This document shows, one piece after another, positions 1-5,451 of a DNA stretch of 5,451 bases. The stretch spans positions 1 through 5,451 of the forward strand of contig JAHEOI010000250.1 in the NCBI GenBank assembly GCA_018610125.1, written 5' to 3'. A model generated the notes under the pieces. It was given only the letters and a program-made list of their open reading frames with translations, ran no database searches and was not told the DNA's origin. Position 1 is the stretch's first letter. Every line of letters starts with the position of its first letter. The position numbers and the translations under genes were made by a program. This DNA is from Verrucomicrobiota bacterium. GTDB taxonomy: Bacteria; Verrucomicrobiota; Verrucomicrobiia; Limisphaerales; JAHEOI01.

Positions 1-10
1 GCCCCTCCGG

Positions 11-111
11 GCTGGGCCAATTTTGCTTTCTGGCTTTGTTACTCTTCAGTCACAGAGGGCAAGGCTATGCTCCTTCATCGTGCCTCGCCAGAAACCAAAA
101 TTGGCTCCAGC
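11..111 (-). repeat. Long imperfect palindrome (stem-loop) inside repeat copy 1
   Basis: Arm 11-34 pairs with arm 87-111: 23 Watson-Crick pairs, one internal mismatch and one bulged base. This leaves a 52-nt loop. Within the loop a smaller stem can form between 55-64 (gagggcaagg) and 72-86, with bulges. The outer stem is far longer than a chance palindrome. Transcribed from the polA side, the second arm is followed by a GC-rich stretch with no run of U, so it does not look like a standard intrinsic terminator. It could still protect polA mRNA from 3' exonucleases, or be the terminal inverted repeats of a small element. Confidence 0.85.
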
Positions 112-140
112 AAATGACACACTTATTTCTTGACAGACCC
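11..140 (-). repeat. Dispersed palindromic repeat, copy 1 (downstream of polA)
   Basis: Read on the minus strand, this begins at the last base of the polA stop codon. Positions 140 down to 36 match positions 5347-5451 (plus strand) without gaps, with 9 mismatches in 105 columns. The part from 122 down to 36 matches at 82 of 87, and a 48-base block (89 down to 42) is identical. Beyond 36, copy 1 continues into the second arm of a long palindrome ending near position 11. No protein longer than a few residues is encoded. The two copies follow unrelated genes in the same relative orientation, so shared gene ancestry does not explain the match. It could be a MITE/REP-like non-autonomous element or a structured 3'-UTR RNA. 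The repeat is certain; its nature and outer boundary are not. Confidence 0.93.
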
Positions 141-2917
141 TAATGCGCCTCGACCCAGTTTTGGCCGATGCCCATCTCCACAACGATCGGGCAATCAATC
201 GGGATCGCGTGCTTCATCTTTTCTTCAACGACCGGACACACGATCTCTCTTTCTGTCGAGTGCATATCAAAGATCAGCTCGTCATGCACCTGCAGGAGCA
301 TCCGAGTCTTAAGGTTTCGCTCGATGAGTGCCTGATGAACGCGAATCATCGCCAGCTTAATCATGTCTGCGGCCGTTCCTTGAATCGGGGCATTGATCGC
401 GTTGCGCTCGGCACCGCTCCGGACGGTGGCATTCGAGGAGCGTATGTCCCGTATGTAGCGTCGTCGGCCCAGGATGGTTGTGACGTAGCCATGCTCCCGG
501 GCAAACGCGATGGTTTGATCGAGGTAACCACGGATTTTCGGGTATTGGGTGAAGTATTGCTCAATGATTTTGGCGGCCTCTTGACGTCGGATTCCGAGGC
601 GCTGGGCAAGTCCGAACGCAGAAATGCCATAGATGATCCCAAAATTGACCATTTTGGCCTGACGCCGCATCTCCGAGGTGACTTGATCGAGCGAGACGCT
701 ATAGACTTTGGCAGCGGTGGAGGTATGAATATCGGTGCCGCTTTGGAACGCTTCCAGCATCCCGGGCTCTTGGCTTAGGGCAGCAATGATGCGGAGCTCG
801 ATTTGCGAATAATCGGCGGCCAGGAGCTGATGCTCCCGATTTCTGGGCACGAAGGCCTTGCGAATCTCGCGCCCCAGTTCGGTTCGAATGGGAATGTTCT
901 GCAGGTTGGGCTCTTGCGATTGAAGCCGCCCCGTTGCGGTGACGAGCTGATTATACGTCGTGTGGACGCGTCCGGTCCTTGGCGAAATGGCGTTGGGGAG
1001 GGTATCGGCATAGGTTGATTTCAGCTTCATCATCTCCCGGTAATCGAGGAGGTATTGGATAATTGGGTGTTTGGGAGCCATGCCTTGAAGCGTTTGCTCA
1101 TCGGTCGCAAACTGGCCGGTCTTGGTTTTTTTGGGCTTGTCCCGGATTTTCAGCTCGTTAAAGAGAATGTCCCCAAGCTGGCGAGGCGAATTCAGGTTGA
1201 ACTCACGCCCGGCCATCTTGTAAATCGCCTTTTCATACTCGCGCATTTCATTGACAAGGCGATCTCGGAACCGGTCCAAAGCCTCGGCATCCACTCGAAT
1301 CCCTTCATATTCCATATCCACCAACACCGGAAGCAACGGCATCTCGATTTCGTAAAACACGCGCTCCTGCCCCTTTTCTTTGAGGCTCGATTCAAATTGC
1401 TCCTTTAGTTGCCATGAGACATCGGCATCCTCCGCGGCATATTCCGCGAGCTCCTGCAATTGGATTTCCTCCATGTTAATCTGCTTGGCATTGCCAAGCA
1501 GATTCTCGATCGGGACCGGACGGTAGCTCAGAAAGACTTCGGAGAGCCGGTCGAGGTTGTGTCGCGTCTCCGGGTCGATCAGAGTGTGGGCAAGCATCGT
1601 GTCAAACAGCGGACCGTGCACGTCGATTCCGTGCCACTTAAGGATGCTCATATCAAACTTCAGGTTATGCCCCACCTTTTGGATGCGCGAATCGTTGAAG
1701 AGCGGTTTGAGCTCCTCCAGGATCCGGCTTGCTCCCGCTCGATCACCCGGAAAGTGGACGTAATATCCGGTATAGGGCTTGAATGAGAACGCGATTCCGA
1801 GGATATCCGCCTCTTGAGGATCCAGGCTGGTGGTTTCAATGTCGAAGCACCAGGCCCCCAACTGCGACAAAGTTTCGATCAGGTTGGCACGGTCCCTCGC
1901 CTCAGTCACAAGGTGGTACTGGTGAGCGACATCCCGGATGGTCTTGAACTCGCTCGTGGCCTTCGGTTTGTCCTCCGGTTCCAAGCTCGGTTGCGTGGCT
2001 CCTTTCTTGGCGGTCGACCCGCTTTTAGGCGGAGCCGATTCCGATTCCTCACCGAAATAACGTCGCTCAATCGATTTGAATTCAAACTCGGCGAAGAGCT
2101 CCCTTAATTGGTCGCTGCTCGGCTCTCTCACCCGAAGATCATCAAGCTCGATAGCGACCGGGGCGTCACAATCAATCGTGGCCAGATTCTTTGAAAGCAA
2201 GGCTTGCTCGCGATGCTCTTCAAGCTTCGACTTCAACTTCGCGCTCAGCTCGTCGGTATGTTCCAAGAGATTTTCGAGCGAGCCATACTGACGAATCAAT
2301 TTGCAGGCGGTTTTTTCTCCGATCCCCGGGACACCGGGGATATTGTCCGAAGTGTCTCCCCATAGCCCAAGGATGTCGACCACCTGGCCGGGACGCTCGA
2401 TGCCCCACCGTTGGCAGATTTCAGGCACGCCAAGGATTTCGGTGCCTTCGCCCATCCGAGATGGCTTAAATATGAAGGCTTTATCCGAAACGAGCTGTCC
2501 AAAGTCCTTATCCGGAGTGACCATATACGAATCGAGATCCTCTTGTTCCGCTCGACGAACAAGGGTCCCGACGACATCGTCCGCTTCGTAGCCCTCACAC
2601 GTCAGGACCGGAATATTGAATGCCTCCGACATTCGCTTCACATCAGGAAGGGCCTGACTCAGGTCTTCCGGGATTGCCTCGCGTTGCGCCTTATACTCCG
2701 GGAACTCCTCATGGCGCCGAGTCGGCACCTCGCTGTCAAACACAACCGCAATATGGGTCGGCCCCTGACTTCGGAGGATCTCCATCAACGTCTGCGTGTA
2801 GCCGAAAAGCGCCGACGTGTTCACGCCCCCCGACGTCATGACCGGACGCCGGATCAAGGCAAAGTAGGCCCGATAGGCCAGGACCATCGCGTCCAATAGA
2901 AACAACCGATTCCGCAT
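140..2917 (-). CDS. polA: DNA polymerase I (5' nuclease, 3'-5' exonuclease, polymerase)
   Basis: The 925-residue family-A DNA polymerase fills gaps, removes RNA primers from Okazaki fragments and serves excision repair in the cytoplasm. The start is set at the ATG whose product begins MRNRLFLLDAMVLAYRAYFA, matching the usual N-terminus. An ATG 66 bp upstream would add 22 atypical residues. AAGG lies 9 nt before the chosen ATG. Residues 1-290 are the FEN-like 5' nuclease (D9, D61, GYEADD at 109-114, TPDKD at 134-138, LWGDTSDN at 185-192, then the helix-hairpin-helix GVPGIGEKTA). A charged linker spans about 290-323. The proofreading domain keeps D359/E361 (DIET), D422, Y493 and D497, so it should be active. 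Polymerase motif A is DYSQIE (D702), motif B is R751-K755-F759-Y763, R838/N842/Q846 are present, and motif C is VHDE (H878-D879-E880). Length matches E. coli PolA (928). It is transcribed away from the two plus-strand genes. No frameshift or missing catalytic residue was seen. Confidence 0.98.
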   Translation of the reverse strand: MRNRLFLLDAMVLAYRAYFALIRRPVMTSGGVNTSALFGYTQTLMEILRSQGPTHIAVVFDSEVPTRRHEEFPEYKAQREAIPEDLSQALPDVKRMSEAFNIPVLTCEGYEADDVVGTLVRRAEQEDLDSYMVTPDKDFGQLVSDKAFIFKPSRMGEGTEILGVPEICQRWGIERPGQVVDILGLWGDTSDNIPGVPGIGEKTACKLIRQYGSLENLLEHTDELSAKLKSKLEEHREQALLSKNLATIDCDAPVAIELDDLRVREPSSDQLRELFAEFEFKSIERRYFGEESESAPPKSGSTAKKGATQPSLEPEDKPKATSEFKTIRDVAHQYHLVTEARDRANLIETLSQLGAWCFDIETTSLDPQEADILGIAFSFKPYTGYYVHFPGDRAGASRILEELKPLFNDSRIQKVGHNLKFDMSILKWHGIDVHGPLFDTMLAHTLIDPETRHNLDRLSEVFLSYRPVPIENLLGNAKQINMEEIQLQELAEYAAEDADVSWQLKEQFESSLKEKGQERVFYEIEMPLLPVLVDMEYEGIRVDAEALDRFRDRLVNEMREYEKAIYKMAGREFNLNSPRQLGDILFNELKIRDKPKKTKTGQFATDEQTLQGMAPKHPIIQYLLDYREMMKLKSTYADTLPNAISPRTGRVHTTYNQLVTATGRLQSQEPNLQNIPIRTELGREIRKAFVPRNREHQLLAADYSQIELRIIAALSQEPGMLEAFQSGTDIHTSTAAKVYSVSLDQVTSEMRRQAKMVNFGIIYGISAFGLAQRLGIRRQEAAKIIEQYFTQYPKIRGYLDQTIAFAREHGYVTTILGRRRYIRDIRSSNATVRSGAERNAINAPIQGTAADMIKLAMIRVHQALIERNLKTRMLLQVHDELIFDMHSTEREIVCPVVEEKMKHAIPIDCPIVVEMGIGQNWVEAH

Positions 2918-3087
2918 ACCCCCAACCTTAATCCAAGCAAACCCGTGACTCCCAATCGTTTTTTCTGTGCGGCTTTGCGGCATGGGATATCCAATGGTAA
3001 TTTACATATGACGTTGAAGAGAGAGCCTGTATTCGGCAGGCAAGCGTTCGGTTTCCGCGGCGGGAGAGATCATCATCGGAGGTTGTC
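2918..3087. promoter_or_regulatory. Divergent intergenic region between polA and the membrane-anchored protein gene
   Basis: Promoters for both divergent genes should lie in these 170 bp, but no strong sigma-70 pair is visible. The best plus-strand candidate is TTGCGG (2975-2980), a 17-nt spacer and TAATTT (2998-3003). Each hexamer matches consensus at only about three positions, so this is weak. A small hairpin, GCCTG (3025-3029) with CAGGC (3037-3041) and a 7-nt loop, would lie in the plus-strand 5' UTR. It is too short to call a regulator. The region's role is inferred from gene arrangement. Confidence 0.4.
3078..3082 (+). promoter_or_regulatory. Shine-Dalgarno site of the membrane-anchored protein gene
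   Basis: GGAGG lies 5 nt before the ATG at 3088. It is the clearest ribosome binding site in the window and fixes the start of this gene. Confidence 0.8.
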
Positions 3088-3972
3088 ATGAAAGGTGTCA
3101 TGGTGGTTGTCAGTACGTTGTTGGGCTTGATCGCAGGGATCCTCGCCTTTGTCTTGCTTGAGCAATCCTCGATCCGGAGTGACTTGCGAACCGAGCTCGG
3201 GGAAGCTCGGAACCGCATCGAGAACCTCGAAGCCGAGAATAAGCAGATCACATCCAAGCTGCAGGAGCAACGGTCCAAGCTGCAGGAGGAACGCCAGGAG
3301 AATCAGCCGACACAACAGGCAAAGTCGAACGCTTCCAACTCGTCTCACTCCTCCACCCGTTCCGAGTCTTCCGAGCGTACCGGGTCGCAACCGGAAAGCG
3401 CTCTTCAAATGGTCACCTCCTCGGAGCCACGTTCCTACCAAGTTCGCACCTACCTCGATGGCGATTATTTGGGAAAGGCATGGATGGTGCTGCAAGACAC
3501 CTCGAGAACCACCAAGACGGATGCCAACAAGACCGGAAAAACGACGTACGAGCCCGTGGTCGTTTTACCAGACAAACTACGGAAGCACGTTGTCGTGCGC
3601 AAAACCAATGTCGTCAAGCGGGTCCGGCGACCTTCGAGACAACGACCGGTTTACAACAACTACAATTACCGATATTACAATTCGTATGCGGCAGCCGCGG
3701 CCGCCTCATTCGCCAATGTGAACCAGGGAAACGACGTCCCCTCGAATGGAGCCAATAATGGATCCAATCAAGAGGCACGGCCCACACAGGGGCAACGCAG
3801 ACCACGCTCATCCAGCCCTTGGGCCGCATGGCCGCAAACAGGCAAAAACATTCGCCAACAGCAGCAAGAGGCCGCCCAAGGGGGCTTGCGGAATCGGAGC
3901 ACACGTTCCCAGCCGCTCGGCATTCGCGCGAGTCAGATCGAGACCAAGCAGGTGCCAAGATTCAATGATTAA
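3088..3972 (+). CDS. Uncharacterised membrane-anchored coiled-coil protein with low-complexity C-terminus
   Basis: I do not recognise this 294-residue protein. Residues 4-24 form one hydrophobic segment after a lone N-terminal Lys, with no clear cleavage site, so it is probably an uncleaved signal-anchor with the rest in the periplasm. Residues 28-71 are charged and heptad-like, a probable coiled coil, and include the tandem heptads SKLQEQR and SKLQEER. Residues 72-112 are a Ser/Thr/Asn/Gln-rich linker. Residues 116-180 look like the only folded part (YQVRTYLDGDYLGKAWMVLQ, then EPVVVLPDKLRKHVVVRKTN). Residues 188-211 are a Tyr/Asn tract followed by six Ala. From about 212 to the end the protein is rich in Asn, Gln, Arg, Ser and Pro and lacks hydrophobic clusters. 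The strong ribosome binding site and typical coding pattern argue for a real gene. The next gene starts 42 bp downstream on the same strand, suggesting an operon. An envelope scaffold or surface-structure role is possible but unsupported. Confidence 0.85.
   Translation: MKGVMVVVSTLLGLIAGILAFVLLEQSSIRSDLRTELGEARNRIENLEAENKQITSKLQEQRSKLQEERQENQPTQQAKSNASNSSHSSTRSESSERTGSQPESALQMVTSSEPRSYQVRTYLDGDYLGKAWMVLQDTSRTTKTDANKTGKTTYEPVVVLPDKLRKHVVVRKTNVVKRVRRPSRQRPVYNNYNYRYYNSYAAAAAASFANVNQGNDVPSNGANNGSNQEARPTQGQRRPRSSSPWAAWPQTGKNIRQQQQEAAQGGLRNRSTRSQPLGIRASQIETKQVPRFND
3253..3294 (+). repeat. Tandem duplication of one coiled-coil heptad (2 x 21 bp)
   Basis: The 21-bp units 3253-3273 and 3274-3294 differ at two positions. 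Each starts with tccaagctgcaggag and encodes seven residues, SKLQEQR then SKLQEER (residues 56-69). The unit equals exactly one heptad, so the duplication lengthens the coiled coil while keeping its register. The high nucleotide identity points to a fairly recent duplication or slippage event. Confidence 0.85.
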
Positions 3973-4014
3973 GGAGCCTTGACTCGACCGGAGCAGATTT
4001 CTGACACTTAAAGA

Positions 4015-5346
4015 ATGGAATCGAGCTGCATGGGGATGGGCGCGTTTGGGGTCCTTTTGGCCTGTTTGATAACGATGAGCGCAAACACCGGAGTCGGGGA
4101 AGAAACACCGTTGGACCGATACGTTAGCGGCAATGACGGGACCTTCCGGTGGGAGCGATTGGCCGGAAAGAACGAGAAGGGGGAAGACACCCGTATTACG
4201 TGGCTACGGCTGACTTCACAGCAATGGCGTTCTTCCGTTTGGGAGCATGACCTGGCCGTGGTCTCTCCGAAATCGGTGAGCCAGCCGGAGACCGCATTCT
4301 TATGGATTACCAATGACTCAATTTCTTCGGAGGAGATGAGGCTGTTGAAAACCGTGGCGGACCGTGCGGGCGCCATTGCGGTCGGCCTTACAGACATCCC
4401 AAATCAGCCGCTCTTTGACGGTCTCAGCGAGGACGCGCTGATTGCATTCACCTTTGAGAAGTTCTTTAAATCAAAAGATCCATCATGGCCGCTTCTTTTC
4501 CCGATGACCAAAGGGGCTGTCCGTGCCATGGATGCCGTGCAAGCCTTTTCGGAACAGCAGCTTGATCAAAGCGTTGAGCGCTTTGTTGTGTCGGGCGCTT
4601 CGAAAAGGGGTTGGACCGCCTACCTGACCGCCGCCGTGGATCCAAGGGTGACCGCAATGGCCCCGGTCGTGTTCGAAATGCTCGATATGCAAGCCCAAAC
4701 GAAGTGGGCCAAGGCGACATATGGGAAACAGAGTGACAAGATTCACGACTACACGGAACGGGGCCTTGTTGAGAAGCTCGATCACAAAGTCTTGGCGCAA
4801 TTGCGTGAATGGGTTGATCCGATCGCTTACCAAGAGCGGTATACGATGCCCAAGTTGATCATTCTCGGCACCAATGACCCATACTGGGTGGTCGATTCCT
4901 CACGCCATTATTGGGATCGCTTGCCGTCACCGAAATGGATGCATCAGACGCCGAATGCCGGTCATGATTTGGCCGACAGCCGGGACGCTATCCGCACGCT
5001 CGCGGAGTGGTATCGGATGATTGCGAGCAGTGGCGACTTTCCCAAGCTCCGGTGGCAGTTTTCGAGAAAGAATCAGCATGGGACCCGGCTAACGATCGAG
5101 TCCGAGCCACTTCCCAAAAGGGTGCTCCTTTGGACAAGCCGCTCCACCGAGCGTGACTTTCGCAATGCCAAATGGGAAAGCGAAACGGTCGCCATCTCGG
5201 AGGGAAAGGAGCGCATTTTCTTGGACATTGAACCGCCGGCGGACGGCTATAAGGCATTTTTTGCCCAGCTCGCGTACTCCGGCACTCAAGAAGGACCATA
5301 TCACCTCTCCACGGAAGTGCGTGTCGTCCCGGACGACGTCCCATAA
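4015..5346 (+). CDS. PhoPQ-activated pathogenicity-related (PqaA-type) family secreted alpha/beta-hydrolase
   Basis: The 443-residue protein matches the PhoPQ-activated pathogenicity-related family, named for Salmonella PqaA; the substrate is unknown to me. Residues 10-23 (AFGVLLACLITMSA) are a signal-peptide core, probably cleaved just after; LLAC at 14-17 weakly resembles a lipobox. The mature start has the family-like pattern LDRYV...DGTFRWE. The nucleophile elbow is VSGASKRGW with Ser196. The likely acid is Asp288 in ILGTNDPYW and the His is His317 in TPNAGHDL, giving a complete alpha/beta-hydrolase triad. Residues from about 345 on form a beta-rich C-terminal domain. Length is near the family norm. 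The start is uncertain: an in-frame TAA at 4009-4011 rules out longer forms. The ATG at 4015 has no well-spaced Shine-Dalgarno, and ATGs at 4030 and 4036 would also leave a signal peptide. Expression may rely on coupling to the gene ending 42 bp upstream. The family symbol is withheld because orthology is not shown. Confidence 0.9.
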   Translation: MESSCMGMGAFGVLLACLITMSANTGVGEETPLDRYVSGNDGTFRWERLAGKNEKGEDTRITWLRLTSQQWRSSVWEHDLAVVSPKSVSQPETAFLWITNDSISSEEMRLLKTVADRAGAIAVGLTDIPNQPLFDGLSEDALIAFTFEKFFKSKDPSWPLLFPMTKGAVRAMDAVQAFSEQQLDQSVERFVVSGASKRGWTAYLTAAVDPRVTAMAPVVFEMLDMQAQTKWAKATYGKQSDKIHDYTERGLVEKLDHKVLAQLREWVDPIAYQERYTMPKLIILGTNDPYWVVDSSRHYWDRLPSPKWMHQTPNAGHDLADSRDAIRTLAEWYRMIASSGDFPKLRWQFSRKNQHGTRLTIESEPLPKRVLLWTSRSTERDFRNAKWESETVAISEGKERIFLDIEPPADGYKAFFAQLAYSGTQEGPYHLSTEVRVVPDDVP

Positions 5347-5451
5347 GGGTCTGGAAAGGAATCAGTGTGTCATTTGCTGGAGCCATGTTTGGTTTCCGGC
5401 GAGGCACGATGAAGGAGCATAGCCTTGCCCTCTGTGACTGAAGAGGAACGA
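5347..5451 (+). repeat. Dispersed palindromic repeat, copy 2 (downstream of the PqaA-type gene, cut by window end)
   Basis: This starts right after the TAA of the hydrolase gene and pairs in inverted orientation with copy 1 (position n here matches position 5487 minus n there). Only the first palindrome arm (5376-5400) and the loop are inside the window; the second arm would lie beyond the end. Three of the five mismatches in the 87-column core fall inside the arm (two at 5385-5386, one at 5397), while the 48 bases at 5398-5445 are identical to copy 1. If the palindrome is kept here, the missing arm should carry matching changes. Confidence 0.92.

Noticed and set aside
1..12. GCCC-ctcc-GGGC mini-hairpin at the window edge
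   Set aside because: A four-pair stem in GC-rich sequence is expected by chance.
11..111. Palindrome as an intrinsic (rho-independent) terminator of polA
   Set aside because: The loop is 52 nt and the stem is not followed by a T-run in the transcribed direction, so the standard signature is absent.
143..778. Long open frame on the plus strand opposite polA (211 codons), and other antisense frames across 800-2900
   Set aside because: The polA reading on the minus strand has intact family motifs throughout. The antisense frames show no recognisable domain and are by-products of GC-rich codon usage.
2918..2983. Upstream ATG extending PolA by 22 residues
   Set aside because: The extra residues do not resemble a PolA N-terminus, whereas the ATG at 2917 yields the typical start and a length of 925, close to E. 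coli PolA.
2975..3003. TTGCGG-17-TAATTT as a sigma-70 promoter
   Set aside because: The spacing is ideal but each hexamer matches consensus at only about three positions, so it is noted only within the intergenic entry.
3967..3985. Resemblance of gattaaggagccttgactc to the repeat core (gatgaaggagcatagccttg)
   Set aside because: Alignment needs gaps and the shared blocks are only 5-7 nt. Part of it is coding sequence and the stop codon, so chance is more likely than a degraded third copy.
4015..4080. Lipoprotein signal (LLAC at residues 14-17) in the PqaA-type protein
   Set aside because: There is no positively charged n-region before it, Leu sits at the -2 position, and the hydrophobic stretch continues past the Cys. 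An ordinary signal peptide fits better, although a start at a later ATG leaves this open.

Overview
The window carries three protein-coding genes plus two copies of a dispersed, partly palindromic repeat, one at each end in opposite orientation. Protein sequences and base composition suggest a Gram-negative bacterium of moderately high GC. A PqaA-type hydrolase beside a low-complexity membrane-anchored protein would fit the Verrucomicrobiota/Planctomycetota (PVC) group. That placement is an inference of low to moderate confidence, because no rRNA or other decisive marker is present.

Layout. Positions 1-139 hold repeat copy 1, which lies directly after the stop codon of polA. Positions 140-2917, minus strand, hold a complete polA encoding a full-length three-domain DNA polymerase I. 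Its 5' nuclease, proofreading exonuclease and polymerase motifs are all intact. Positions 2918-3087 form a 170-bp divergent intergenic region. Positions 3088-3972, plus strand, encode an unrecognised 294-residue protein: one N-terminal membrane segment, a short coiled coil, a compact middle region, and a disordered C-terminal half rich in Tyr/Asn, Ala and Gln. Positions 4015-5346, plus strand, encode a secreted alpha/beta-hydrolase of the PhoPQ-activated pathogenicity-related (PqaA) family with a visible Ser-Asp-His triad. It lies 42 bp downstream of the previous gene and is probably co-transcribed with it. Positions 5347-5451 hold repeat copy 2, cut off by the window end.

The most notable signal is the repeat. 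Read along the coding strand of each gene, the sequence immediately after the polA stop and the sequence immediately after the hydrolase stop align without gaps for 105 columns with 9 mismatches, until the window ends. Copy 1 is visible further and contains two arms of about 24 nt forming a near-perfect palindrome around a 52-nt loop. It looks like a MITE/REP-like element or a structured 3'-UTR RNA that sits after unrelated genes. Because both window ends fall inside the same repeat, the window may be a contig that broke at a multi-copy sequence.

polA is housekeeping replication and repair. The two plus-strand genes appear to be an envelope-associated pair whose joint role cannot be read from sequence.
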